A DNA stretch of 64,000 nt, from positions 1-64,000 of the forward strand of contig NZ_STGD01000005.1 of NCBI RefSeq assembly GCF_005222755.1. Reading direction: 5' to 3'. Positions within the stretch are counted from its first letter, which is position 1. Each line of letters begins with the position of its first letter. The notes beneath the pieces are model-generated. The model ran no database searches. It had not been told where the DNA came from and saw nothing but the letters and a program-made list of their open reading frames with translations. This document shows, one piece after another, positions 33,693 to 42,177 of the stretch. This DNA is from Roseomonas sp. HF4 (lineage in GTDB: Bacteria > Pseudomonadota > Alphaproteobacteria > Acetobacterales > Acetobacteraceae). Made by a program: the position numbers and the translations under genes.

Positions 33693-34253
33693 ATGGCCGA
33701 CACCGAGAGCCCGCATCGTCGCCTGCGCCGCTGGCAGGCCGCGGAGGCCGCGGCGGCGCGCGGCGACCTCGCGGCGTTCCGCGCGGCGCTCGGCGACCCG
33801 GAGGGCTTCCCCGCCGCCCGGCTTGGCCTCGACTTCCATGGGTGCGCGGACCGGCCGCTCGACATCGCCATCCGCTGCGCGCCGCCCGGCTTCGTCGCGG
33901 CGCTGATCCGGCTCGGCGCCGATCCGCGGGCCCCGGCCGAGGATGGTTTCCCACCCCTGTTCCAGGCGATCGACGCGCCGCGGGCCGACCGCCTGCGGGT
34001 GCTTGGCGTGCTGCTCGAAGCCGGTGCCGACCCCGAGCAGCGCGGCATGAACGACGGCACCGCGCTGCATCACGCGGTGGAGCGGCGCGACCTCGCGGCG
34101 ATCCGGCTGCTGCTCGCGCATGGCGCCGACCCCGGGGCACGCACCCGCATCGACGATTTATCGACCCCGATCGAGGATGCGGAGGCGACGGGCTTCGCCG
34201 AGGCCGCAGCCGCGATGCGCGCGGCCCCTTCCCCGCCGGGGCCGCGTCGCTAG
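33693..34253 (+). CDS. Ankyrin-repeat protein
   Basis: 186 residues. Two to four ankyrin-like units are visible: ADRPLDIAIRCAPPGFVAAL-IRLGADP, FPPLFQAIDAPRADRLRVLG-VLLEAGADP and GTALHHAVERRDLAAIRLLL-AHGADP. No signal peptide; predicted cytoplasmic protein-binding module. It stands alone between the terminator and the sulfatase gene. Partner unknown. Confidence 0.8.
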   Translation: MADTESPHRRLRRWQAAEAAAARGDLAAFRAALGDPEGFPAARLGLDFHGCADRPLDIAIRCAPPGFVAALIRLGADPRAPAEDGFPPLFQAIDAPRADRLRVLGVLLEAGADPEQRGMNDGTALHHAVERRDLAAIRLLLAHGADPGARTRIDDLSTPIEDAEATGFAEAAAAMRAAPSPPGPRR

Positions 34254-34422
34254 AGCGGCGGCTCCTGTCCGACCGGCGGCAGCGACGCCGGCTCCCGCGC
34301 CCCGACCCGGCCACCCCACGGCAGCGCCCTGGATGGCTTGCCGCGGCCGGGCGGCGGCCCGGTGCCGGTCCTGCGCAAAACGCTCTAGGCTCGCACCCCG
34401 GGGCAGGCCAGGGGACGCGCGC

Positions 34423-35985
34423 ATGACCATCCGCAACGTGCTCTATGTCATGTGCGACCAGCTGCGCTGGGACCACCTCGGCTGCAATGGCCATCCGTTC
34501 CTGAAGACACCCAACATCGATGCGCTCGCCGCGCGCGGGGTGAATTTCCGGCAGGCCTACGTGCAGTCGGGCATCTGCGGGCCGTCGCGGATGTCGGCGT
34601 ATACGGGGCGCTACGTCTCCTCCCACGGCGCAACGCACAACCGCGTGCCGCTGTCGGTGGGCGAGGTGACGCTCGGCTGGCACCTGCGCGAAAGCGGCCG
34701 CACGCTGGCATTGGCGGGGAAGACACACATGCTGCCCGATGCGCGCGGCATGAAGCGGCTGCTGCTCGACGGCCAGGACGAACTCGCGGTGCTGCTGCGG
34801 GAGGGCTGGTTCACGCTGGTCGACCGGCATGACGGCCATCATGCCGAGACCGACAGCGCCTATGCCGACTGGCTGCGCGCGCAGGGCTACGACAGCCGCG
34901 ACCCCTGGACCGACTTCGTCATCGCCGTGACCGACGAGGCCGGCGCCACGCAGAACGGCTGGAAGATGCGCCACGCCCGCCTGCCCGCCCGCGTGCGCGA
35001 GGAACACAGCGAGACCGCCTACACGACCGACCGCGCCATCGGCTTCATGGAAGCGCAGGGCGAGGCGCCCTGGGTGCTGCACCTGTCCTACGTGAAGCCG
35101 CACTGGCCCTACATCGCGCCCGCGCCGTACCACGCGCTGTATTCTGCGGATGAGTGCCTGCCCGTCGCGCGCGACCCGGCCGAGCGCGGCGCCGCCGCCC
35201 ACCCCATCCTGCGCGAATTCCAGAACGAGGAAGTCGCGCAATCCTTCCAGAACGACGCCTGCATCGCGACCGTGCGCCCGGCCTACCAGGGGCTGATCGC
35301 GCAACTCGACCATCACCTCGGCCGCGTCTGGGAGGCGCTGGAGCGCCTCGGCCGCTGGCACGACACGCTGGTGGTCTTCACCTCCGACCACGGCGACTAC
35401 CTCGGCGACCATTGGCTCGGCGAGAAGGAGCTGTTCCACGACTGCATCCAGCGCGTGCCGATGCTGGTCTTCGACCCGTCACCCGAGGCGGACGCGACGC
35501 GCGGCGCCACCGACGACCGCTTCGTGGAGGCGATCGACGTGGTGCCGACCATCCTCGACGCGCTGGCGCTCGACGCGGCGCCGCATGTGGTGGAGGGACG
35601 CTCCCTGCTGCCATTGACGCGCGGCGCGGCGCCGGCCTGGCGGGACGCGGTGTTCAGCGAGCTGGACTGGACCTTCCGTGGCGCGCGGCGGCGCCTGGGG
35701 CTGAAGACCGGCCAGCACCACGCCTGGATGGTGCGCACGGACCGCTGGAAATACGTCCATTGGACGGATGGCTTCCGGCCGATGCTGTTCGACCTCGTGG
35801 CCGATCCGCAGGAATTCCAGGACCTCGGCGCAGATCCGGCGCTGGAGGGGGTGCGGGAGGCGATGCGCGAACGCCTGCTCGGCTGGTTCACCGGCCTCCG
35901 GCGGCGCACGACGCTGACCTGGGCCGACGCCGAACTGCGCACAGACCGCCACAAGGCGGCCGGCGTCTTCTATGGGGAGTGGTAG
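34423..35985 (+). CDS. Sulfatase / phosphonate monoester hydrolase of the alkaline phosphatase superfamily
   Basis: 520 residues from the ATG at 34423. The formylglycine motif C-x-P-x-R is present as C52-G-P-S-R56. The first metal Asp is in MCDQLRWDHLG (D12), and the later metal site is FTSDHGDYLGDHWLGEKE. KPHWPY and the length fit arylsulfatase or phosphonate monoester hydrolase type enzymes. No signal peptide is apparent, so a cytoplasmic location is likely. An activating formylglycine-generating enzyme is not in the window. Ester substrate unknown. Confidence 0.88.
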   Translation: MTIRNVLYVMCDQLRWDHLGCNGHPFLKTPNIDALAARGVNFRQAYVQSGICGPSRMSAYTGRYVSSHGATHNRVPLSVGEVTLGWHLRESGRTLALAGKTHMLPDARGMKRLLLDGQDELAVLLREGWFTLVDRHDGHHAETDSAYADWLRAQGYDSRDPWTDFVIAVTDEAGATQNGWKMRHARLPARVREEHSETAYTTDRAIGFMEAQGEAPWVLHLSYVKPHWPYIAPAPYHALYSADECLPVARDPAERGAAAHPILREFQNEEVAQSFQNDACIATVRPAYQGLIAQLDHHLGRVWEALERLGRWHDTLVVFTSDHGDYLGDHWLGEKELFHDCIQRVPMLVFDPSPEADATRGATDDRFVEAIDVVPTILDALALDAAPHVVEGRSLLPLTRGAAPAWRDAVFSELDWTFRGARRRLGLKTGQHHAWMVRTDRWKYVHWTDGFRPMLFDLVADPQEFQDLGADPALEGVREAMRERLLGWFTGLRRRTTLTWADAELRTDRHKAAGVFYGEW

Positions 35986-35992
35986 CGCGCGG

Positions 35993-36163
35993 TCAGCGCG
36001 CGATGAAGTCGTCGGGCCCGGCCTCGGTCGTCTCGGGCAGGTCTGCGGCGAGGTCCTGCACCACCGCCGCGACCCAATCCGCCGCCGTGGTGCCGAGGGC
36101 GGCGGCGCGGCGCGCGATCTCCTGAGCCACGTCGTCGGGCAGGGACACCGTCACCTCGGTCAT
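35993..36163 (-). CDS. Ribbon-helix-helix (CopG/Arc-type) DNA-binding protein
   Basis: 56 residues, starting at an ATG preceded by AGGAG at 9 nt. The N-terminal strand MTEVTVSLPDDVAQEIARRA and helices TTAADWVAAVVQDLAADL form a typical RHH antitoxin or small repressor. The tail is acidic (ETTEAGPDDF). The expected downstream toxin gene is absent: the minus strand beyond the stop is antisense to the sulfatase gene. It could be an orphan antitoxin or a small autoregulator. Confidence 0.75.
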   Translation of the reverse strand: MTEVTVSLPDDVAQEIARRAAALGTTAADWVAAVVQDLAADLPETTEAGPDDFIAR

Positions 36164-36267
36164 GCGCACGCTCCTGGTCCTGTTGTCGCGGCAGGAGTCT
36201 AGGCCAGGAAGCCTTTACGCCGCCTTTGCGGCTTCGGCATGGGAGGGATGCGCGCGCACCCGCCGCC

Positions 36268-36762
36268 TCATCCCACCCCGATGCTGTGGTAGTCGCGGCT
36301 GAACCAGATCAGCCCGCGCGAGGCCGCGCCCTGGCGCACCGCCTCCACCTCGGCGAACAGCACGCTGTGCGTGCCGCGCTCCACCACCTCGACGATCCGG
36401 CAGTCGAAGGACACGGTGCAGCCGTCGAGTGCCGGCGCGCCCGTCGACAGCATTCCCCAACTGGCATGCGAGAAGCGCTCCGCGATGTCCGCCTCTGCGC
36501 TGCGGCCGGCGAAGCGGGCCGAGAGCTCTTCCTGCCCAGGCGCCAGGCTGTTCACGCAGAGCACGCCATTGTCCTTGAACAGCCTGTTCTGCGGGCTGCC
36601 GCGGTTGAGGCAGACCAGCAGCGTCGGCGGATCGTCCGTGACCGAGCAGACGGCGCTGACCGTCAGCCCGCCCAGCCCGGCAGGCCCGTCCGTCGTCACG
36701 ATGTTCACCGCCGCGCCGAGGCGGGACATGGCATCGCGGAATTCCTGGCGCGTCACGGTCAT
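36268..36762 (-). CDS. Flavin reductase-like protein (HpaC type)
   Basis: 164 residues from the ATG at 36762 (AGGA 9 nt upstream). The FMN-binding split barrel is evident: EFRDAMSRLGAAVNIVTTDG, GLTVSAVCSVTDDPPTLLVC, GVLCVNSLAPGQEEL and the C-terminal LIWFSRDYHSIG. HpaC-like reductases supply reduced flavin to two-component monooxygenases; no oxygenase partner lies nearby. Confidence 0.87.
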   Translation of the reverse strand: MTVTRQEFRDAMSRLGAAVNIVTTDGPAGLGGLTVSAVCSVTDDPPTLLVCLNRGSPQNRLFKDNGVLCVNSLAPGQEELSARFAGRSAEADIAERFSHASWGMLSTGAPALDGCTVSFDCRIVEVVERGTHSVLFAEVEAVRQGAASRGLIWFSRDYHSIGVG

Positions 36763-36821
36763 CGGGGCAGTCCTGGAAAGCGGGCACGAAGGCGCGCCGG
36801 AGGTGGAAGACAGGCGCGCGA

Positions 36822-37496
36822 TCAGGACCGGCGCGGGCATGAAGTGAAGCGGATGTCCTCGATCCGCGCGAGCAGCCGCGAACCGGTGTCGTCGACATCC
36901 GAGGTGACGGCGATCTTCTCGACCGGCGGCGCGATGCCGCCGAAGGTCTCGCGCCAGAGGGCGCCGAGGTCAACGTGTTCCTCGTGCCACACGCCGCGCG
37001 GCGCGGTCGCCGGGCGCAGGACGAAGACACGGCCGAGGCCGGCCATGTAGGGGCTCTCGAAACCGCGCGGCTCATCCCCCGTGCCGCCCCAGACGAACAG
37101 CAGCGCGGCGCGCGGCAGGTGGCGCCCGCCAGCGCTGGCCTGGGCCAGGCGGTGCTGCGTGCGCTGCCAGGCGCTGGCCTGCGGCGGCCAGCCGGCGAAG
37201 CCGATGCTCACGGACAGCGCCCGGTCGTCCCCACCGCGACGGTCGAGGCGGGTGGGCGGCGGGCCTTCGTCGACGCGCCAGCGCCAGCTGAGGCATTCCG
37301 CCGGACGGCGCTCCCAGCGCCACAGGAAGCCACCCTGCCCCTGTCCGCTGACCGAGATGCCGCCCTGCGGCGATACCTCGAACCGCGGCACGGCGATGCC
37401 GCTCCAGCCGCCGGCCTCCCAGCCGGACGCCGCATCGCCCAGGCCCGGGGCCAGGGCGACGGAAGCGGCCACGGCGAGGGCGGCTGACCAGCGCAT
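36822..37496 (-). CDS. DUF3047 family secreted protein
   Basis: 224 residues with a signal peptide (MRWSAALAVAASVALAPGLG). The pattern RPAECLSWRWRVDEGPP, GDDRALSVSIGFAG and LPRAALLFVWGGTGDEPRG matches DUF3047, a periplasmic beta-sandwich family. Function is not established. Same strand as the flavin reductase gene with a 59-nt gap, so a loose operon is possible. Confidence 0.8.
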   Translation of the reverse strand: MRWSAALAVAASVALAPGLGDAASGWEAGGWSGIAVPRFEVSPQGGISVSGQGQGGFLWRWERRPAECLSWRWRVDEGPPPTRLDRRGGDDRALSVSIGFAGWPPQASAWQRTQHRLAQASAGGRHLPRAALLFVWGGTGDEPRGFESPYMAGLGRVFVLRPATAPRGVWHEEHVDLGALWRETFGGIAPPVEKIAVTSDVDDTGSRLLARIEDIRFTSCPRRS

Positions 37497-37546
37497 GCCC
37501 CAAGATTTGTTGCCCGCGGGGCCGCGGACAAGGGGCCGCGCGCCGG

Positions 37547-37981
37547 TCAGCGCTTGACGACGCCGCCCTGCCCGCCGCCGAACTGGCCGCCGCCGAGGCT
37601 GCCGCCGCCCAGGTTGCCGCCGCCGAGGTTGCCCTGCGGCGCGACGCCGCCGTTCCGATAGGCGTTGGTCACGGCGTCCACGAGCCGGCCGCTGTCGTTT
37701 GCCTGGTCCGACACCCAGGCGAAGACGACGGCGATGCCGCGGCCGGAAATGCAGCGGATCGTCAGCGCCTCCTCCCCCCGCCAGGCGAACACGGTCTGCC
37801 GGTCGCGCGAGATGTTGGCGCGGAAGCCGAGGTTCTGCGCGGCACGGGTGCCGATCTCCAGGCATTCCTCCTGGTCGCTGCGCGGCAATTCCGCCCAGGC
37901 GGTCGAAACCGACGCGGCGATGGCCGGCGCGGCCGCCAGCATGAGGGATGCGGCGATCGCGGGGAGCATCTTCTGGGACAC
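37547..37981 (-). CDS. Small secreted protein with glycine-rich C-terminal repeats
   Basis: 144 residues from a GTG at 37981 placed 5 nt after AGGAGG; an ATG four codons later is possible. Signal peptide (PAIAASLMLAAAPAIAAS), then a domain of about 85 residues with two cysteines (EECLEIG, IRCISG). The C-terminal tail has five near-tandem GGGxxGGG units. I do not recognise the family. It lies 50 nt upstream of the DUF3047 gene on the same strand and may be cotranscribed. Confidence 0.7.
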   Translation of the reverse strand: MSQKMLPAIAASLMLAAAPAIAASVSTAWAELPRSDQEECLEIGTRAAQNLGFRANISRDRQTVFAWRGEEALTIRCISGRGIAVVFAWVSDQANDSGRLVDAVTNAYRNGGVAPQGNLGGGNLGGGSLGGGQFGGGQGGVVKR

Positions 37982-38074
37982 GGGAGCCTCCTGCCGGGTC
38001 AATTCGGACGGCTGTCGATGTGGCACCGAACCATGAAGGATGTCACCCGGCTTCGCCATGAAGCGCATCACGCA

Positions 38075-38647
38075 TCACCCGCCGTCCCGGTTTGGCGTCG
38101 TGCCACCGCCCGCGGGGCGCCCGATGCGATAGAGCAGGTGCCGCCGCATCGGATGGCCCTCCGGCAGCCGCGGGTGGTCGAAAGCGCCATCCGGCCGCAT
38201 GCCGAGCCGCTCCATCAGATGCCAGGACGCCACGTTGCCCGGCACGGTGAAGGCGACGATCTCCGGCAGCCTGAGCACGCCGAACCCGAAGTCGAGCGCG
38301 ATCCGCGCGGCGGCCTCGGCATGGCCCCGGCGGCGGAAGGGGGCCGCGATCCGCCAGCCGATTTCGACCGCCGGGGTGAAGTGCGCCTGCCAGGGAATGG
38401 TCATCAGCCCGACCACGCCGACGAAGGGTGCGCCGCCGCGCTCCTCCACCACCCAGAAACCCCAGCCGTGCAGTTCGAAATGCGTCTGCATCCGCTCGGC
38501 CCAGGCGTCGCTCTCGGCCCTCGACATCACATCGGGGAAATGGCGCATGCTTTCGGCATCGCCGTTGATCGCAAACAGGGGCGCGAGGTCGGTGTCCCGC
38601 CATGGACGGAGGGTCAGGCGGTCGCCGTGCAACGTGACCGTTTTCAT
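38075..38647 (-). CDS. GNAT-family N-acetyltransferase (RimJ/RimL type)
   Basis: 190 residues. Start strand TLHGDRLTLRPWRDTDLAPL and the acetyl-CoA loop APFRRRGHAEAAARIAL are typical of RimJ/RimL-like enzymes that acetylate protein N-termini or small amines. Target unknown. The gene is divergent from the CoA-transferase genes, with a 10-bp hairpin between. Confidence 0.88.
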   Translation of the reverse strand: MKTVTLHGDRLTLRPWRDTDLAPLFAINGDAESMRHFPDVMSRAESDAWAERMQTHFELHGWGFWVVEERGGAPFVGVVGLMTIPWQAHFTPAVEIGWRIAAPFRRRGHAEAAARIALDFGFGVLRLPEIVAFTVPGNVASWHLMERLGMRPDGAFDHPRLPEGHPMRRHLLYRIGRPAGGGTTPNRDGG

Positions 38648-38714
38648 TGTCGCGTGCAGCTTATCCGTGCTGTCCCCCCACGCGAGTGACCTGAATCACA
38701 GGCGGGCGGGACGG

Positions 38715-38739
38715 CCCCGGCCGCCGCATGCGGCCGGGG
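38715..38739. promoter_or_regulatory. Palindromic hairpin between divergent genes
   Basis: CCCCGGCCGC and GCGGCCGGGG form a perfect 10-bp stem around a CGCAT loop, 69 nt before the CoA-transferase start. Being between two divergent genes it is not a terminator of either, and may be an operator or a leader hairpin of the plus-strand message. Confidence 0.4.
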
Positions 38740-38807
38740 TTGCGTCGCACACCCTGGCCCGCCGCCGCGCCGGCGCGTAGAAACCCGGGGCACGGAGGAC
38801 CAGCCCG

Positions 38808-39638
38808 ATGATGTTCGAGAGCCCGGACGCCCTGGCCGCCCAGATCCCCGACGGGGCGCTGGTCGCGATGCCGCCCGACAATTCCCTCCCCTCGGTCGCG
38901 CTGGCCAAGGCGCTGATCCGCAAGGGCGCGCGGGGGCTCCGGCTGCTCGGCGTGCCGGTCAGCGGCTTCGCGACCGACATCCTGATCGGCGCGGGCTGCG
39001 TGGCCGAGGTCGAGACCTCCGCCGTCTCGCTCGGCGAGGCGGGCTTCGCGCCGCGTTTCGGGGCGGCGCTGAAGGAAGGCCGCATCACGGTGCGCGACGC
39101 GACCTGCCCGGCCATCCACACCATGCTCCAGGCCGCCGAGAAGGGCGTACCCTTCATGCCGCTGCGCGGCCTGATCGGGAGCGACATCCTGGCCCATCGG
39201 CCGGACTGGAAGGTGGTGCCGAATCCGTTCGCGGCCGACGGCAAGGACCCGATCGTGCTGCTGCCGGCGAAGCAGCCGGACTTCGCGGTGTTCCACGCCG
39301 CGATGGCGGACAGCGAGGGCAATGTCTGGCTCGGCCGCCGGCGCGAATGCGCGACCATCGCGCACGCTTCCAGGGCCGCGCTGGTGACCGTCGAGCGGGT
39401 GGTCGAGGGCAATTTCCTCGAGGACGAGCGGATGGCCGCGGGCGCCATCGGCGCGACCTACGTCACGGGCTTCGCGATCGCCGAGCGCGGCGCGCGGCCC
39501 TCGGCGCTGCTCGACGAATACGGCTTCGACGCGGCCTACGTGGCCGACTACGCCCGCGCGGCGAAGACCGAGGCAGGCTTCCGCGCCTGGCTCGACCGCG
39601 AGGTCTTCTCCACCCCCGCCAAGGTCGCCGCGGAATGA
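38808..39638 (+). CDS. CoA-transferase family I, subunit A
   Basis: 276 residues. The N-terminal part GALVAMPPDNSLPSVALAKA and the segments AGFAPRFGAALKEGRI and FAVFHAAMADSEGNVWLGRR match alpha subunits of the glutaconate/3-oxoacid CoA-transferase family. The gene overlaps the beta subunit by 4 nt (ATGA). It may instead belong to the IpdA-like hydrolase branch, which keeps the fold but opens rings. Substrate unknown. Confidence 0.82.
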   Translation: MMFESPDALAAQIPDGALVAMPPDNSLPSVALAKALIRKGARGLRLLGVPVSGFATDILIGAGCVAEVETSAVSLGEAGFAPRFGAALKEGRITVRDATCPAIHTMLQAAEKGVPFMPLRGLIGSDILAHRPDWKVVPNPFAADGKDPIVLLPAKQPDFAVFHAAMADSEGNVWLGRRRECATIAHASRAALVTVERVVEGNFLEDERMAAGAIGATYVTGFAIAERGARPSALLDEYGFDAAYVADYARAAKTEAGFRAWLDREVFSTPAKVAAE

Positions 39639-40381
39639 TCGCCCCCGAGGAACGGATCGCCGCGGCACTGGCGCGGCTCATCCTCGACCCGGCCGCGCCG
39701 CCGGCGCGGCACATCGCGGTCGGCGCCGCCTCCCCCATGCCGGCGGCGGCCTGCTGGCTCGTGAAGCTGATGGGCCACCCGGTCCGGCTGTCCCTGCTGC
39801 ACAAGCGGAGCGGCAACCCCTTCACGGAAGGCACGCGGGAGCTCTTCGACCTCACCGGCCAGGGGCGGATCGACCTGTTCTTCCTGGGCGGCGGGCAGAT
39901 CGACGGCCAGGCCAACCTGAACCTGGTCGGCACCGGGGACTGGCCCGGGATGGGCGTGCGCTTCCCCGGCAGCTTCGGCAGCGCCTTCATGTACTTCATG
40001 ACGCCGCGCACCATCCTGTTCCGGGAGGAACATTCGCCCCGCGTGCTGGTCGACCGCGTGGACAACATCAGCGCGCCCGGCGTCTCGCCGCCGGGCGTCT
40101 TCCGCCGTGGCACGGCGCAGGCGCTGGTCACGGGTAAATGCGTGTTCCGCTTCCACCCGGACCGCGCGCGCTTCTCGCTGCAGAGCCTGCACCCCGGCGA
40201 GACGGTCGAGGGCGTGCGCGCCGCAACCGGCTTCGCCTTCGACGCGGCGGACGAGGTGCCGGCGACACCCGATCCGACCGAGGCGGAACTCGCCCTGCTG
40301 CGCGGGCGTGTCTGCGACGAGATGGCCGAGACCTACCCCGAGTTCTGCGCCCGCGTCTGGGGGCGTGCCCAGGCGGCATGA
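39635..40381 (+). CDS. CoA-transferase family I, subunit B
   Basis: 248 residues. It fits beta subunits of the glutaconate CoA-transferase/IpdB group: FFLGGGQIDGQANLNLVGTG, FPGSFGSAFMYFM, REEHSPRVLVDRVDN. The Glu in the EEHSP segment is at the place where family I enzymes hold the catalytic Glu in a G(S)ENG-like motif, but the canonical motif is not seen, so activity type is uncertain. It forms a heteromer with subunit A. Confidence 0.82.
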   Translation: MIAPEERIAAALARLILDPAAPPARHIAVGAASPMPAAACWLVKLMGHPVRLSLLHKRSGNPFTEGTRELFDLTGQGRIDLFFLGGGQIDGQANLNLVGTGDWPGMGVRFPGSFGSAFMYFMTPRTILFREEHSPRVLVDRVDNISAPGVSPPGVFRRGTAQALVTGKCVFRFHPDRARFSLQSLHPGETVEGVRAATGFAFDAADEVPATPDPTEAELALLRGRVCDEMAETYPEFCARVWGRAQAA

Positions 40382-40767
40382 GCGGGTCGCTCGCGGATCC
40401 GGAACTTTCGGCGCTGATCCTCTGGTTCGTGCTGCCGGCCGCGCTGCTGGCGGGCGGCGCCTGCCTGGCCTTCTGGTGGGCGCGGCGCGCCTGGGTGGTG
40501 GTGGAGGCCGTCATCCGCTCCGTCCCCGACGGCGGCGTGGGCGCCACCGAGGTCGCCTGGCGGAACGAGGCGGGCGAGGTGCGGGTCGCGCAGGTCTTCC
40601 TGCCATCCCCCAAGGGGCCGCGGGCGGTTGGCACGCTGGTCGCGCTCTCCCACCCCCCGGGCCAGCCCGAGGCGCTGCAGCCCGGCACGCCCGGCCCGCT
40701 GCTGGCCGGGGCCGTGGCGGCGGGGCTCGTCGCCATGCTCTGCATCTCGGTGCTGCTGGGCGTCTGA
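40378..40767 (+). CDS. Small membrane protein with two helices
   Basis: 129 residues; the ATG overlaps the subunit-B stop by 4 nt. Helices lie at about 13-36 (LILWFVLPAALLAGGACLAF) and about 108-128 (LLAGAVAAGLVAMLCISVLL). A roughly 70-residue soluble domain with charged strands (TEVAWRNEAGEVRVAQVFL) sits between. Family not recognised. Its place in the CoA-transferase operon may be incidental. Confidence 0.65.
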   Translation: MSGSLADPELSALILWFVLPAALLAGGACLAFWWARRAWVVVEAVIRSVPDGGVGATEVAWRNEAGEVRVAQVFLPSPKGPRAVGTLVALSHPPGQPEALQPGTPGPLLAGAVAAGLVAMLCISVLLGV

Positions 40768-40787
40768 CCGCGCGCCATACGGTTCGA

Positions 40788-40853
40788 CAAACGCGCGGCC
40801 CTGACGCATCTTCCGGCCCGCAAACGCGCGGCCCCGATACGTCTTCCGGGCCG
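40788..40853. repeat. Two tandem 33-bp imperfect repeats
   Basis: Copy 1 (40788-40820) and copy 2 (40821-40853) share 27 of 33 bases. Both begin CAAACGCGCGGCCC and contain TCTTCCGG. They fill the gap before the CaiB-type gene and could carry a repeated regulator-binding site. Confidence 0.6.
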
Positions 40854-40877
40854 CATCCTTACCGGGAGGGTCCGGCC

Positions 40878-42110
40878 ATGGACGACAACGCGGCAATCGA
40901 GACGGGTGCGAGGCTCTCCCCCGGTGCGCTGGCGGGCCTGCGGGTGGTCGACCTCACGCGCGTGCTGGGCGGCCCCTACTGCACCATGGTGCTGTCCGAC
41001 CACGGCGCCGAGGTCATCAAGCTCGAGCCCCCGCAGGGCGACGAGGTGCGGGACTGGGGCCCGCCCTTCAACGCCGATGGCGACGCCTCCTATTTCGTGG
41101 GCGTCAACCGCAACAAGCGGAGCGTGGGCCTCGACCTGTCCAAGCCCGCCGGGCGGGAGGTGCTGATGCGCCTGCTCGACGGCGCCGACGTGCTGATCGA
41201 GAACTTCAAGCCGGGCAGCATGGAGAAATGGGGCCTGGGCTACGAGGCGGTGCTGTCGCAGCGCTTCCCGCGCCTGATCCATTGCCGCGTCTCGGGCTTC
41301 GGGGGCGAGGGGCCGCTCGGCGGCTTCCCCGGCTACGACGCCGTGCTGCAGGCGATGGTGGGCCTCATGTCCATCAACGGGACCGAGGATTCCGGCCCGA
41401 CGCGCCTCGGCAACCCGATCGTGGACATCGCGACGGGCCTGTTCAGCACCATCGCCATCCTGATGGCGCTGCATGAACGCGAGAAATCGGGCCGCGGCCA
41501 GTACTGCGACATGACGCTGCACGATTGCGGCATGGCGCTGCTGCACCCGCACGCCGCCAACTACTTCCTGTCCGGCAAGCGGCCGAAGGCCACGGGCAAC
41601 CCGCACCCGAACCTGGCGCCCTATTCGAAGTTCACCACGCGCACCTGCGAGATCTTCGTCGCCGCCGGCAACGACCCCGCCTTCCGCAAGTTCTGCGACT
41701 TCCTCGGCATCCCCGAGGTCGCGAAGGACCCGCGCTTCGCCACGAACGGGGAGCGCGTGGTCAACAAGGCCGCGCTGGGCGAGGTGCTGAACGCGCGCTT
41801 CGCCGATGAGGACGGGCACGAGCTGACCCGGCGCATGCTGGCGGCTGGGCTTCCCGCCGGCCCCGTGCTGCACGTGGACGAGGCGATGGCCGCGGCGCAC
41901 ACGGCGCATCGCAACATGGTGGCCGAGATCGGCGACTTCCGCGCGGTGAACACGCCGATCAAGCTGAGCCGCACACCGGGCGGCGCCCGCACCGCGCCGC
42001 CGCGCTTCAACCAGCACGGGCGCGACGTGCTCGCCGCGCGCGGCTTCACCGAGGCCGAGATCGCGGCGCTGGAGAATGATGGCGTGATCGTGGGGGCGCG
42101 GAAGAAATAG
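40878..42110 (+). CDS. CaiB/BaiF family CoA-transferase
   Basis: 410 residues, the normal length of family III CoA-transferases. Start LRVVDLTRVLGGPYCTMVLS, then FKPGSMEKWGLGY, GFGGEGPLGGFPGYD and IVDIATGLFS. The Asp in the last motif is the residue that carries the CoA-acyl intermediate in formyl-CoA transferase. A GGAGGG site lies 8 nt upstream. A convergent hairpin follows the stop. Confidence 0.92.
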   Translation: MDDNAAIETGARLSPGALAGLRVVDLTRVLGGPYCTMVLSDHGAEVIKLEPPQGDEVRDWGPPFNADGDASYFVGVNRNKRSVGLDLSKPAGREVLMRLLDGADVLIENFKPGSMEKWGLGYEAVLSQRFPRLIHCRVSGFGGEGPLGGFPGYDAVLQAMVGLMSINGTEDSGPTRLGNPIVDIATGLFSTIAILMALHEREKSGRGQYCDMTLHDCGMALLHPHAANYFLSGKRPKATGNPHPNLAPYSKFTTRTCEIFVAAGNDPAFRKFCDFLGIPEVAKDPRFATNGERVVNKAALGEVLNARFADEDGHELTRRMLAAGLPAGPVLHVDEAMAAAHTAHRNMVAEIGDFRAVNTPIKLSRTPGGARTAPPRFNQHGRDVLAARGFTEAEIAALENDGVIVGARKK

Positions 42111-42122
42111 GCGGACGGGACG

Positions 42123-42140
42123 GGGGGGCGTTTTCCCCCC
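42123..42140. terminator. Bidirectional terminator candidate between convergent genes
   Basis: Six G pair with six C across a CGTTTT loop, 12 nt after the CaiB-type stop and 38 nt before the convergent catalase-like stop. It can serve both strands. Confidence 0.45.
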
Positions 42141-42177
42141 GCCCCCTCCACACGCAGGACGCAGGCGGCGACGCGCC

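Noticed and set aside
37547-37640. Glycine-rich tandem repeats as a possible CRISPR-like or structural DNA repeat
   Set aside because: The repeat follows codon periodicity in the small secreted protein and has no spacers.
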